This document shows, in pieces, positions 1 to 10,043 of a stretch of DNA of 33,861 nucleotides. The notes beneath the pieces were generated by a model, which saw nothing but the letters and a program-made list of their open reading frames with translations, did no database searches and had not been told where the DNA came from. This stretch comes from Vairimorpha apis BRL 01. Its lineage: Eukaryota; Microsporidia; Nosematidae. Positions within the stretch are counted from its first letter, which is position 1; the number at the start of each line of letters is the position of its first letter. The stretch spans positions 60,055-93,915 of the forward strand of contig KE647277.1 in the NCBI GenBank assembly GCA_000447185.1, given 5' to 3'. A program made the position numbers and the translations under genes.

Positions 1-350
1 ATTAAAAATTTTATAATCTAAAATTTTTTATATATGTTATTGATTAAAGTTTTTTAATTAATAACATTTTTTTTAACTTATTATTTGTAGAATAATACTC
101 TATATTATAAGTATATAAATTTTAAAATATAAAATAACAACAATTATTTGTATAAAATATAGTTTATTAAATTATTTTATATTCATCGTTTAAATTTCTA
201 TATCAAACACATTTTTATATATGATACATATGGTAATAATTCACTTTAAATTAATTAATTTATTTTAATATATATATTATATGATTAATTAAAATATATT
301 TATTACATCAAAATTATAACAAATTACAATTTATTACAATTTAACATAAT

Positions 351-1136
351 TCATTTATTTTTATATAAAATAATACAATAAGCACCAAAAAATATCAAAA
401 CAACTACTACAATAGTAAATAAACTAATAATTAAATACCACAGTATTTTATTTACACAGTTATCATAATATAATCTTAATTTTTTATAAGTTTCTTCCAA
501 AACTTCTTCATTATTTAATAAATTAATTTGTTCAAAACTTATTGGTACATCTTTTGACATGGTTGTTTGACTAGATATATTAAGAGATGGATTTTTTTCC
601 AATGATCCTTCTGGTCGAATATTTACATTTATATCTTGGTTTGCAGAACAACTATCTGTTAGAGAAATATTTATAACTGATCTATTTGAAGAAGAATTAT
701 CTACTTCTGATTCATCTTTGGCTATTTCATATAAATCAATAGAAGCTTCTTATTTAGGATTTAGTTTAATGTCTAAAAGTTTAGTTTCTGTTTCTAAAGA
801 AGTAAAATTTGAATCTGCGATTGTTTTAGAGTTTATATTTTTTAAATTAGAGTTGATTGAATCTTCTTTAGTAATATCTAAATTTTTTGATAACGTTTTT
901 AATTCTAGTACTACATTATCCATATCTTCACTTGTTAAAGGTAAGGTTTTTTGTTCATTTATATTTTGTTTGGTTTTTAAAGACTCATCATAATCAGAAT
1001 TATTTTTTAATTGTATACATATATAAGATTTATATATATATGGTTTATTTCCTAAAGATTCTCTATTATCATTTTTTAAATCCGAACATTTAAACATAAA
1101 TAATATAATTATTAATTTTAGAACATTATTTATCAT
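351..1136 (-). pseudogene. Signal-peptide/C-terminal-TM family member with one in-frame stop
   Basis: The frame runs from the ATG at 1136 to the TAA at 351 as 261 sense positions, interrupted once by a TAA at codon 129 (752-750). No frame change is needed: the segment 749-603 stays open and joins the downstream part. The N-terminus (MINNVLKLIIILFMFKC) is the family signal peptide and the C-terminus has a hydrophobic helix at about residues 233-257 followed by YKNK. The total length matches the intact relatives at 4792-5589 (265 aa) and 6672-7496 (274 aa). Shared stretches include ELKTLSKNLDITKED (ELKTVSDNLDTIKED in the 4792 gene) and SLETETKLLDIKLN (SLEKDTKLPESKLN in the 32952 gene). A CCC lies 2 nt before the ATG. 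It could be a recent pseudogene, a readthrough gene, an allele, or a base-call error. Function unknown; the topology suggests a type I surface or secretory-pathway membrane protein. Confidence 0.75.
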
Positions 1137-1138
1137 AT

Positions 1139-1141
1139 GGG
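1139..1141 (-). promoter_or_regulatory. CCC start-proximal motif
   Basis: On the minus strand the leader reads TTCTACCCATATG, with CCC 2 nt before the ATG at 1136. The same motif precedes most genes here. Confidence 0.6.
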
Positions 1142-1650
1142 TAGAACATTTTTTGTAAATTAATATTATAATTTAATTTTAACTATCAATAAAATTAATT
1201 TATTTAATTTTTTTAAATTTTATTTGATTTTAAAGAAGTAACAAAATAAAATTTCAAATAAAATCTGAATAAGTATTTATATTATAATGTATGATTCTGA
1301 CATAAATTTATTGTGATAGCAATTTATTTTTATATTTTCTAAAGATTGCATAATACATTTCCTATTTATTTTAATTTATATTAAGTTTTATATAAAAAAT
1401 TAATTTAAAGAACTGTTAAATTTTAAGTCTCCATAAAATATATATGTTTTTTTTAGAATTATATAGTGCTAATTAAGCTTATATATATGTTAATTAAAAA
1501 AATTTATATTTTTTTTATAATTTAAAAAACTTTTATAAATTTTAAAAATGATTTTAGTTTTTTTTAAATTTTTAAATTTCAATAATTGTTTCTAATTTGT
1601 TTCTAAAAAAAATAATTTTATTAATATTTAATATAAATTTTTTCAAATTA

Positions 1651-2212
1651 ATCAGCCAAAAGATCATACTTCTTTAATTTTTCGTTTTCGACAATTAATC
1701 GATTGTTTTGATTTATGATTTCATCTCTTGACCAAGTAGTTCTTACATAATTAGAATTATTACATTATATTTTTACATAAAAGATGTTGTATACATTTAA
1801 CTACCTCATTGTGCTTTCTCATATAATCAAAATCTAACATTCGTTCATTCTTGATGTAAATGATCACCTTTATTTCTATTCTGTAAAAGCAATACATTAC
1901 TTCGAACCCACATAATTATTTCTCTTTGTTAGCTATGTATAAAAATTCTTAATGCTTTTTAGTTAAAAAATCCTGCTTTATACAAATTACCATTAAGAAT
2001 CGCTTTTGAATTTTATTGTTAACTAAAGTTTTTATAATTCAAATAATGATGATGATAATATGGTTCCTTCTAAATATTATTTTATTTTGAGATAATTACT
2101 ATAAATGAAATGAGATATACAAGCTTATTTTTTTTCACTATTGCAGCATCTTGAAGACAGCTATTTCTAGTCTCATTTTATGATTTGTGCATTGTTAAAA
2201 GCATAAATTTAT
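1651..2212 (-). mobile_element. Dong/R4-like retrotransposon remnant (copy A)
   Basis: This degenerate minus-strand segment matches the longer element at 9.47-10.2 kb. Shared plus-strand landmarks are the text around 1799-1838 (ctacctcattgtgc followed by catataatcaaaatc, compare 9748-9785), the ttctattctgta block near 1876, and ttgcagca...agagctatttc at about 2143-2167, compare 10151-10175. Most of the endonuclease core is deleted and many stops are present. Both element ends are missing, so later deletion rather than only 5-prime truncation has occurred. It sits inside the membrane-protein gene array. It is not expected to be functional. Confidence 0.75.
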
Positions 2213-3370
2213 TTATAAAATTAAAATTTGAACCCTCCTCCAATTTTTGATGTAAATATTAGTTTTTTTTATATGCAAAATTTAAATGTTTAAAATTAAT
2301 TACTTTAATATATTTTACAAATTTTGAATTAATTTTTCTAAAAAATAAAAAATTAAATAATATTTTTTTATTATTTTTAATATTATATTTTGATAGTAAT
2401 ATTCTAGATGTTTATTTAAGGGTAATGCTTATATATTTTTTTATTTTAAATGAATAACTAAATTTATAGATAGTGTAAAATATTTTTTAAAATAAATTTA
2501 CTTCTTATAATTTAAATAATAATTTAATGTATTTTAATATTGTTTTCAAATATTAATATAATTAATAGTTTATGTATTTATTGATAACATATAATCTAAT
2601 TTATTTTTGTAGAAAGTATTCCTCAATATATTAAATTTAATCATAAGAATCAAAATTTGAAATTATAAAATTATACACATTTATAAAAGTTTAATAACTA
2701 AAAAAATAAAACAAATTAACAAATGTACTATGTATTTATATATAACAAATTATTTTTTATAAATTATTAGATTTTTCACAACTAAATTTCTAAATTTAAA
2801 ATTTAATCTAAAATTATGAAATTTTAAAAATATATACTTTAATAAAAGATACATTTTTAACGTAAAAACTTATTTTAATTCAGCATTTTATAAGATTATT
2901 TTAAAATTTTTTAACAAATAAAAAATTCAAGTTTTCCAAATTTATATCATTTAAAAGAAATGTTTGTTCTGATGTTTTTAAGATCAAAAATGCATATATG
3001 TTTTTATAAATTTTTCATCATTTTTTCATTTACAGCAAAAATTTTGTATATGAAGTACAATAAAAGAATTGTCTAAAGTGGAGTTTCTTATTGAAGATTT
3101 GTTAAAGTAGAATTAATTATCTTTATCAATTGAATTATTAAATAATTTATAGATAATTTATAAATCATATAAAGATAATTAATACATTTTGATTAACTTT
3201 TTTTTAATAGTTGTTGATTTTTTTTCTGTTTTTAAATAATGTATATTTAAATTTTATAGTTTCATTGATTAAATCATTTTTGTATAAATTAAATATTTTT
3301 AAATTGTATTTTTATATTAATCAAGTGACTTAGTTATGATTTTATTTTTTGTATATGTTATATATATGTT
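2213..3370. other. A/T-rich spacer without recognisable gene
   Basis: Both strands are saturated with stops and homopolymer A/T runs. I see no CCC-ATG pair, RNA gene or element remnant here beyond the edge of the copy A fragment. Confidence 0.5.
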
Positions 3371-3645
3371 TTAAACTAAGTAGAGTAAGTAAATTGAGTA
3401 TAGTAAGTAGGTTCAATATAATAAGTAGATTCAATATAATAAGTATGTATAAAATAATAAGTAAATTCAATATAATAATAGGTTCAATATAATAATAGGT
3501 TCAATATAATAAATAGGTTCAATATAATAAATAGGTTCAATATAATAAGTAGGTTCAATATAATAAGTAGGTTCAATGTAATAAGTAGGTTCAATATAAT
3601 AATTATTTTGAATATAGTAAATAGATTAATTAGAATAGGTTTGGT
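3371..3645. repeat. 18-bp tandem array (aagtaggttcaatataat)
   Basis: About 14 head-to-tail units are visible, most with sequence close to aagtaggttcaatataat. Two units near 3475-3508 are 17 bp (aataggttcaatataat) and shift the reading frame. On the minus strand the units read YYIEPT in one frame and LLY-stop-TY in another. The ends of the array are diverged units. This is a coding-derived minisatellite at the 3-prime end of the pseudogene. No spacers differ between units, so it is not CRISPR. Confidence 0.9.
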
Positions 3646-4007
3646 ATATGTTATTTAAAGTTATATTTTCAAGGTTAGTTGGGTTAGTACTTTGCTCATG
3701 ATTAAATAATGTGTTTAATTCATCTGTGTTAGTTTCAGGTAAATTTAATGGAATGTTAGGCTCATTTAAATTAGAGGTAGTTTCATTTATATTAAAATTA
3801 GGCAAATTAATTATCTATTGATCAAAATCATTAATAGAATTTATTTGTGTATTATTTTTATGATTATTTAAAGAATTTTTATAGGAATTTGTATTGATTC
3901 ATTTGATTTATTAAAATTAGATGAATCTACTAAAAATTTGTTTTTACCAGATTTAAAATGTGTACACTTTATAAAAATATTATTGAAAATATCAAAGTAT
4001 GATTCAT
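3371..4007 (-). pseudogene. Broken family member with 18-bp repeat tail
   Basis: A CCC lies 5 nt before the ATG at 4007, exactly as in the intact genes. The first frame (MNHTLIFSIIFL) stops after 12 codons, and a one-base shift resumes at NIFIKCTHFKSGKNKF, recovering the family Lys-Cys at the end of the signal peptide. Further stops and shifts follow: a TAA after IPIKIL, a TAA after NDFDQ and a TAA at 3628-3626. The middle is rich in N, T, P and L (for example ETNTDELNTLFNHEQST). The tail before the repeats (PTNLENITLNNIYQTYSN) resembles LTNLSNYTLYPIYLLYP of the gene at 20317, so the two are likely paralogues. The tail is then an 18-bp tandem array. Function lost, with clear homology to the secreted/membrane family. 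Confidence 0.7.
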
Positions 4008-4012
4008 ATTAT

Positions 4013-4015
4013 GGG
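4013..4015 (-). promoter_or_regulatory. CCC start-proximal motif of the pseudogene
   Basis: Minus-strand context is TTTCACCCATAATATG, with a 5-nt spacer to the ATG at 4007. It marks the old start even though the frame is broken. Confidence 0.6.
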
Positions 4016-4791
4016 TGAAATTTTTTTAATTATTTTATCAATAAAATCTAATTTAAGATTTCAAATTATTTAAATTATTTTTATTTACCAGATTTTTGAT
4101 TATAAAATTATGTTATATTATAATAAACTATATGATTTAAATACTTCTTCTAAAAATTTTTAAAATTAAATAGTTTTTTAGTTAATTTTATTTTCTTGTT
4201 TTTTTTAAGTTTTTTTTAAATATTTTTATTTATTAAATTTAATTTGAAATGACATATGTTTAATTTGAATATATAGAAAAATAAATTTATTAATAATGAT
4301 ATTATATTTTATTTTTAATAATCTTATAATATTTGTAGAAAGTGTAACTTTTATATATTTATAAATTTTTTTTAATTAAACAGTTCAAAAAATTTATTTA
4401 AAAAATCAAATTAAATTGCTTAGTTTTTAAAAATATTACAAAATTAAAGATTACCTATCTCAATTTAAAAAGTTATTAATAATTTATTATAAAATTATAT
4501 AAAAAATTATAAATTCTTTATAATATATAAAGACATTCTAAAGTATATTAGAATATTATTGTAATAAAAATTTAATAAATTATGTTTTAAAATAATTAAT
4601 ATTCTGATAAAAACTATAAGTTAACAGCTAAAATTTTATTCAATATTATAAATTAGATTTTATCAATATACAATGATAATAAATAAATATATAATACTCT
4701 AAAATAAAGGTATTATTAAAAACGAATGAAACTTAAAAAAATCTATAAAAAAAGTTTTTACTAATATAATTTATTATATAAAAAATTTAAG
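4016..4791. other. A/T-rich spacer
   Basis: It lies between the pseudogene start and the stop of the next gene. Only A/T tracts and short stop-ridden frames are visible. Confidence 0.5.
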
Positions 4792-5589
4792 TCACATACT
4801 ACCACGTCGCGACATCGATTTTAGATCAAATTGGATATAACACGCAATACTTATTATTAAAGATACTGAAACGAATAATATACATAAACACATACAATAA
4901 TTCCCTATAGATTTAAATTTATTCCAGAAAAAATTGGTTCTATTATCTACTTCATCAGAAAGTCTTTCAAGATCAGATTGATTTAATTCAATATTTTTAA
5001 TGTTTGTATCTTTTAAAAGAGATGTTTGTTCTATGATATCTGGGATACTATTCTTTTCTGTTGATCTTATAAGATTTACATTAATGATTGTTTCATTATT
5101 TAAAAATTCATTCGTTGCAGAGTTATTTACAAAAAGATTATCATTATCAGTTGCATTTTTTGAACTATTTACATCAAATTCATCTCTTTTTAAATTTTGT
5201 AATTCTATAGATTTTTCTTCACCAGAGTTCTGTTTAGTTTTTGGACATTTTAAATTTAAATTTTTTAAAGAATTAGTATTAATTTTGTTAGAGTCTTCTT
5301 TTATAGTATCCAAATTATCTGATACCGTTTTTAATTCAAATATGACATTATCATCATGTTCGCTTTTTGAAAATAAAATATTTTCATGTAAATTTGAAAA
5401 AGTGCTATGTTTAATCAAATTAGATTGAATTGGATTATATTCATCAGTTATAACTATATTATCATCAGATTTAGTTCTAATTTGTAGACTTTTAATAGGT
5501 TTATTTACTATAAATTCGTTTTTATCAAATGTTAAATTTGCACATTTAGTCATAAATAGATCAAATATTAATTTGAAGATATTATTCAT
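4792..5589 (-). CDS. Putative type I membrane protein, lineage-specific family
   Basis: This is an intact 265-residue frame. Residues 1-16 (MNNIFKLIFDLFMTKC) form a hydrophobic signal peptide. Residues 17 to about 230 are a hydrophilic region rich in N, S, K, D and E with several N-x-S/T sequons (for example NLT, NSS, NAT, NNS). Residues about 231-252 (starting YCMCLCILFVSVSLIIS) form one transmembrane helix. The last 13 residues form a basic tail ending RRGSM. The start is fixed by the ATG 5 nt after a CCC triplet and by alignment with the paralogues' signal peptides. It shares EL-K-T-V/L-S-x-NLD and KEDS with the copy at 351-1136. No known domain is recognised. The predicted site is the secretory pathway or parasite surface, but the role is unknown. 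Rapid divergence and dead copies nearby suggest a contingency or antigen-like family (inference). Confidence 0.8.
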   Translation of the reverse strand: MNNIFKLIFDLFMTKCANLTFDKNEFIVNKPIKSLQIRTKSDDNIVITDEYNPIQSNLIKHSTFSNLHENILFSKSEHDDNVIFELKTVSDNLDTIKEDSNKINTNSLKNLNLKCPKTKQNSGEEKSIELQNLKRDEFDVNSSKNATDNDNLFVNNSATNEFLNNETIINVNLIRSTEKNSIPDIIEQTSLLKDTNIKNIELNQSDLERLSDEVDNRTNFFWNKFKSIGNYCMCLCILFVSVSLIISIACYIQFDLKSMSRRGSM

Positions 5590-5594
5590 CTTAT

Positions 5595-5597
5595 GGG
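5595..5597 (-). promoter_or_regulatory. CCC start-proximal motif
   Basis: Minus-strand leader CTTGCCCATAAGATG, with a 5-nt spacer to the ATG at 5589. Confidence 0.65.
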
Positions 5598-6671
5598 CAA
5601 GAGTGTTTTGAAAATTTATTTGACATAATTTAATTTAAACTTTCAAACATTTTCACTAATATTTTATTTTTTTTGAATTTAGTTGGTTTTATAAAATGTT
5701 ACAAATTGCTTTAAATGTTAAAATTTATTAATTATGTAATAAAAATTATGATATAAGTATGTTTTTATATGATTTATTAAGTAAATATCATTATTAGCAC
5801 AAGATATTTTATCAAAGTCAAAAAATATTTTTAATTTGAAATCGAGTTTTATATAAAAATTTTAAAATAATCTGTTTAGTATTATTATGCAATACTTTTA
5901 AAATTGTAATAAAAAATTTTAAGTTATTGAAATAATAAAAAAAATGTATAAAGTAATTATAATTTTATTTTACTTAGAAATATTGAATGTTTAAAAAAAA
6001 ATTAAAATCTAAATTATTTTTAATTTAAAGAAATCTTTTATCAATTTATATTAAAAAATTAAATTTCTTTTTATTATTTAGATAATCTAAACTATAAATT
6101 TGTACATTTTTATAATCGAAACTGTAATCAATATCTATTTAAATTGTTTTATAACAAAAAAATACATATTAAAAATATTTTTTATATAATTATAAGTTGA
6201 CCTCATAAATCATAAATATATTTAGATGGATTAATTTTTAATTTGTTTTCGATATTAGTTGTATATTTATAAAATAATATTTTATTAATTTCACATTTGA
6301 CATCACTAAACTTTTTTGTTTTTTATATCTTAAATTTCGTCACATTATTTTATTGTCTATTTCTATGAGAAAAAAGAATCTAAAATTCACTTTATATACT
6401 TTTACAAACAATAATTTAAAGTATTTATTAATGTTTATTTAATAATATAAATTTTTTTTAGATAACAACACACATAAATTTTGATTTTTTTAATAAAAAG
6501 ATATTATCATTTTATAAATCATAATGATAAGAAAAACAAAAATACAATAAAAATAAATAACATATAATTAATTCGTTTTATTTCATATTTAAATAAATAA
6601 GTTAAATATGAAAATTAATTATTTATAAAAATATGATATAATGTAATTTTTAAACACTAATATTTAGGATA
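5598..6671. other. A/T-rich spacer
   Basis: About 1.1 kb between two family genes. It is dominated by A/T runs and I found no open frame with a CCC leader, RNA gene or element remnant. Confidence 0.5.
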
Positions 6672-7496
6672 TTAATAATAATCATAATAAATATAAAACA
6701 CAAGAGATATTAAAGTACCTAGTGCAATAATTAATACACAAATAATATCTATATATTTATTATTAGAATCATTTATTCTAAAATATAAACTAATATTTGT
6801 ATATTGTTCTCTTTCTTGAATAGATAAATTACTCGTATTATTATCTAAGTTGATATTGTTAGGAAAATACATTTGTTCTAAAGTAGATGAAATTAAATTT
6901 AAATTTGGTAATCTTTCTAACTCAATATCAATAACCCTGTTTTCATTTATAACAAAATTTTCTATAGTAGAATTATCCAATAAACTTGTGTTAACATTTT
7001 CTTCAGAAATACAACTAATTATTTCGTCTTTAATTGTAATTTTATTTGTATCAGAGTTGTTTTGAATATTATCTTCAATATCTATTACATCTTCAAATTT
7101 TTTTAAATCTGATTCTTCGCTGTTATAAGAATTTAAATTAAAACAACTCTTACTTATATTATTTTTTTTAGGATTATCAAATGAATTTTTATCTATTTCA
7201 ATAGTATTATAAATGTTATTTTCACAAATTAAGTTATTCGAAATTTTTCTAATAATTGAATCATTAGTATTATCTGAATTACAAATAAAAGTTTTTTGTT
7301 CTGATATATAAGTAGCTCTTTGATTATTAGAACATAACGTGTTTTGTTTATTTATATAAGAATTATCACTATTAGATTTTCTACTTATTTGTATACTTTC
7401 GTTGTGATGTATTATAGAATTACTGTAATCATCAGATTTCGAAATTGTACAATTAATCATGATTATATAAAGTACTAATTTATAAACATTATTCAT
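6672..7496 (-). CDS. Putative type I membrane protein, lineage-specific family
   Basis: This is an intact 274-residue frame. The signal peptide MNNVYKLVLYIIMINC aligns with the 4792-5589 gene (M-N-N-x-[FY]-K-L, Cys at position 16). Residues 17 to about 247 are an N/S/I/D/E-rich ectodomain with repeated short acidic stretches (EESDLKKFEDVIDIED, DEIISCISEENV) and a few cysteines. Residues about 250-270 (IICVLIIALGTLISLVFYI) form a single C-terminal helix, followed by a very short YYDYY tail. The start is supported by CCC 6 nt upstream. Identity to the other members outside the signal peptide is weak, so paralogy rests on topology, leader and location. A retroelement remnant begins about 200 bp upstream and could affect expression (inference). 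No known domain is recognised; function unknown. Confidence 0.8.
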   Translation of the reverse strand: MNNVYKLVLYIIMINCTISKSDDYSNSIIHHNESIQISRKSNSDNSYINKQNTLCSNNQRATYISEQKTFICNSDNTNDSIIRKISNNLICENNIYNTIEIDKNSFDNPKKNNISKSCFNLNSYNSEESDLKKFEDVIDIEDNIQNNSDTNKITIKDEIISCISEENVNTSLLDNSTIENFVINENRVIDIELERLPNLNLISSTLEQMYFPNNINLDNNTSNLSIQEREQYTNISLYFRINDSNNKYIDIICVLIIALGTLISLVFYIYYDYY

Positions 7497-7502
7497 ATCT
7501 AT

Positions 7503-7505
7503 GGG
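7503..7505 (-). promoter_or_regulatory. CCC start-proximal motif
   Basis: Minus-strand leader TTTAACCCATAGATATG, with a 6-nt spacer to the ATG at 7496. Confidence 0.65.
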
Positions 7506-7701
7506 TTAAATTTTTTTTAATTAACAGTATATATGAAATTTAATTATGATACATGATTCTAAATTTAAAATATTAAAATTTCATATTAAATTATCGTTAA
7601 CAAAATGTATCTTCAATAAAATTTATATTTTCTATTTTTAAGAAATTAAAATTTTTTTTAAAATAAAAAAACTATTTACATTAATAAGTTTATTTGTTAA
7701 G

Positions 7702-8262
7702 CTCATTATATGATGTAATTATTTGTTTGTCATACTTCAAATACACATCTTGTTGGGTAATATTTGTCAGGTTCTCTATAGCACACATAATACTGTCCTC
7801 TTATTCTAGACTATCGTCAATATTCCTACGTTGCTCATAAGATATAGTTTATAGAATTTTTTTAGTACCATAGATTGATCGTATGCCTCTATATTTGGGC
7901 TGACTCCCAGATGCTGTAAATACTTCTTGTGGTATTTGGTCACCACATCGTCCCATATTATGAAATATGGAAAAGTTTTAGTTTTATAAACTTTATACAA
8001 CATCTTAAGCTCGTTTCTTAATAATTCGTACTTTTTCACCTTTTTCCAACTCAACTAGTTGCAAATTATCTTACTTTGTAATGTCAACTTCGATAATTAT
8101 AATTTCGCTCTTCATTTTTTCAAAATAAATATATCAGATCTGTTATTTACGACCTTTATATCTGTCTTAAATCTTGTATCCACTTTTTTTTCTGAAAGAT
8201 CATTACCCATTACCTCTTGCACAAAGTGGCTGCACATTTTTTTGATTTTTTAAAATCATTTT
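7702..8262 (-). mobile_element. Dong/R4-like endonuclease-domain remnant (copy B)
   Basis: Minus-strand conceptual translation gives HFVQEVMGND, VDTRFKTDIKV and NRSDIFIL, matching HSVQEVMSND, VDTRISTDIKV and NKPDIFVL of the copy at 9198-9788. After a frameshift it continues EIIIIEVDITK (EILIVEVGITN in the better copy) and then the open piece 8054-7806 with IIWDDVVTKYHKKYLQHLGV (compare TWDGVVTTYHKKYIKELGI). That open piece has no ATG and starts at a TTG codon, so it is not an independent gene. Downstream at about 7796-7698 a short frame reads MCAIENLTNITQQD, comparable to ENLTSNTE beyond the stop of the main element. At least two frameshifts or stops make it inactive. It is more diverged than copy C. 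Confidence 0.8.
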
Positions 8263-8681
8263 TGTTGGATAGTTAAGATATTAACATCTTACTATACATT
8301 ATGTCTTCTTGTATTGATACTATTTAAATATTTTTAGAAATAAATAAAAGATTTTTAGAATTGAAAATGTCAATTTATAAAAAAATAAAATTTAAAAATC
8401 TATAAAAATTAAATTTTATTATATAAATACATGTCTTTTTAAACATGTAAATTTTATAAAATTACTTTATTATGTTTATTTAAATAACTTTTTTGATATT
8501 TAAGTGTGTCTTATAGAAAAAAAAATTTTAAATAAACTTTTAATTTAAAGATAGAAAAATAATTTATTTAATAAATTTTTTTGCTTTAAATTACAAAAAT
8601 TAGTTAGAATATTGATAATATCTAAATTATCAAGATATTAAATAAGTTTATTTATGATATTTTTAATTTATTTTTAGTTTA

Positions 8682-8900
8682 AAAATATATAATAGTTTAA
8701 TAAGTTATATTTGTCGTTTAATTCATTTATTTTATCAGCTTTTACTTCAGCTCAGACAATTATATTACCTCACAATTTATGTTTAATGTGAACTTTATTA
8801 AAGGTACATTATTTACTTCAATATTATTTATCTCTTTATATTTTTCCGATGCTCTATTAGGAAATAAAAACTGTACTATTTTTTATTAATGCAAACATAC
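8682..8900 (-). mobile_element. Retrotransposon 3-prime-end fragment
   Basis: The plus-strand text from 8682 (aaatatataatagtttaataagttat, then tttatcagctt and cagacaattata) parallels 22204-22290 (aatataatagattaataagttat, tcatcagctt, cagacagttata). On the minus strand it reads as the coding tail plus 3-prime UTR of an element such as copy C. The upstream body is absent, consistent with a heavily 5-prime-truncated insertion. The shared boundary near 8682 and 22204 probably marks the element 3-prime terminus. Confidence 0.55.
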
Positions 8901-9065
8901 AGTTATTTAAAATAAAAAAATTGTCCTAAAAATGGTGTAAAGTTTGTCTTTTATTATTTATTTTAATGAATTTATCTGTGTATAAAGCGTAATTTTTAAA
9001 TCGTGATGAAATATAAATTGATACTAAAAATATTTATTGGTTATTTTTCCTTGTCTATTCTTTAT

Positions 9066-9870
9066 TCAACTAGCCTCATGTTCAGGCACACTACTTATTA
9101 TATGGGTTTCCTTTATCTCACATTCAGTGTTACTTGTGAGATTTTCAGGGTCTAATATTTTGCCCTGGTTATTATTAATAGGGTCCATTGTTTTCTCTTA
9201 AATATATTTATAGTTTGATTCAACTAACTTCTCCACTGTGCGTTCGACCTCTACCTCTCTAGCATCACTCTGGTCATGTCCTCGTCTTCGTTCAAGAGAG
9301 ATACTCTCGAGCGTTTTCTTCAGCACTAATGACTGGATATATGCTTCTAAGGATGGTTGTATTCCTAGCTCCTTGATGTATTTTTTATGGTATGTCGTTA
9401 CTACACCATCCCATGTCATTACATAGGGGATAATTTTTGTCTTAGATTTATATATGATACCTAACTCATTAGCAAGAAGGTCGTACTTTCTTAACTTTTC
9501 ATTCTCAACAATAGTGAGAAGATCTTGGTTCGTAATACCGACCTCGACAATTAAAATTTCCTTGTTCTTCTTATCTAAGACAAAAATATCAGGCTTGTTA
9601 TGGTTTACTTTGATATCAGTCGATATCCTTGTATCCACTCGTATCTCGGCATTGTCATTAGACATAACCTCTTGGACTGAGTGGCTTCTTATTTTATTCG
9701 TCTTTTTAAATCCATATTTTTTACAAAGAAGAAGATTCAAACATCTAACTACCTCATTGTGCCTTTTCATGTAGTCAAAGCCCAACATTCGGTCGCACTT
9801 GGTAAATAAATAATTTACTGTCTTTCTTTGAGATCCACAGTGAGGACGTTGTACTACTGAACCAACATAA
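9066..9870 (-). pseudogene. Retrotransposon zinc knuckle and restriction-like endonuclease (C-terminal part)
   Basis: The open frame 9788-9198 (196 codons from MLGFDYMKRHNEVV) carries the restriction-like endonuclease of the R2/R4/Dong class: KPD at residues 65-67 followed by ILIVEVG with Glu82, the PD...E active-site pair, then KLRKYDLL and the W-D-G-V-V-T-x-Y-H-K-K-Y block. Upstream in the same frame (about 9870-9789) HCGSQRKT and TKCDRM are the eroded Cys/His knuckle that normally precedes this domain; the first Cys appears to be Arg and the His appears to be Tyr. Downstream the TAA at 9200-9198 is followed in frame by 43 more open codons to the TGA at 9066. So 9198 may be a nonsense mutation or the natural end. 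It belongs to the broken element extending to 13942. Confidence 0.85.
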
Positions 9871-10043
9871 GATATTTCTATTCTGTAAGAAGCAATTAAT
9901 TTCTTCGGATCTGGCCTGATTGTTTTCTTTTGTTAGCCATGTAGACGAATACTTAATGCTTATTAGTTCATTGGTCTTAGCTTTATATAACTTTACATGT
10001 TTTTTCCGATTTTGAATTTCGTTATATAATTTAATTTTTGTGC
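9871..10043 (-). pseudogene. Degenerate linker of the retrotransposon ORF
   Basis: This joins the reverse-transcriptase thumb to the knuckle/endonuclease. The related text in copies A (about 1876-2040) and C (about 23020-23150) shows it is element sequence (ttagccat, ttaatgctt, ttagttcatt). No frame stays open across it, so at least one indel or stop is present. Confidence 0.6.

Noticed and set aside
718..993. Plus-strand open frame opposite the family gene
   Set aside because: It is the antisense shadow of the 351-1136 copy. The same applies to 5000-5428, 6850-7065, 9454-9774, 14734-15224, 15409-15603 and 27773-28180.
3371..3645. CRISPR-like regular array
   Set aside because: Units are 18 bp with no unique spacers and sit at the 3-prime end of a gene remnant; it is a coding minisatellite.
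7806..8054. Independent 82-aa gene
   Set aside because: It begins at a TTG codon and aligns with the endonuclease C-terminal region of the retrotransposon, so it is a fragment of copy B.
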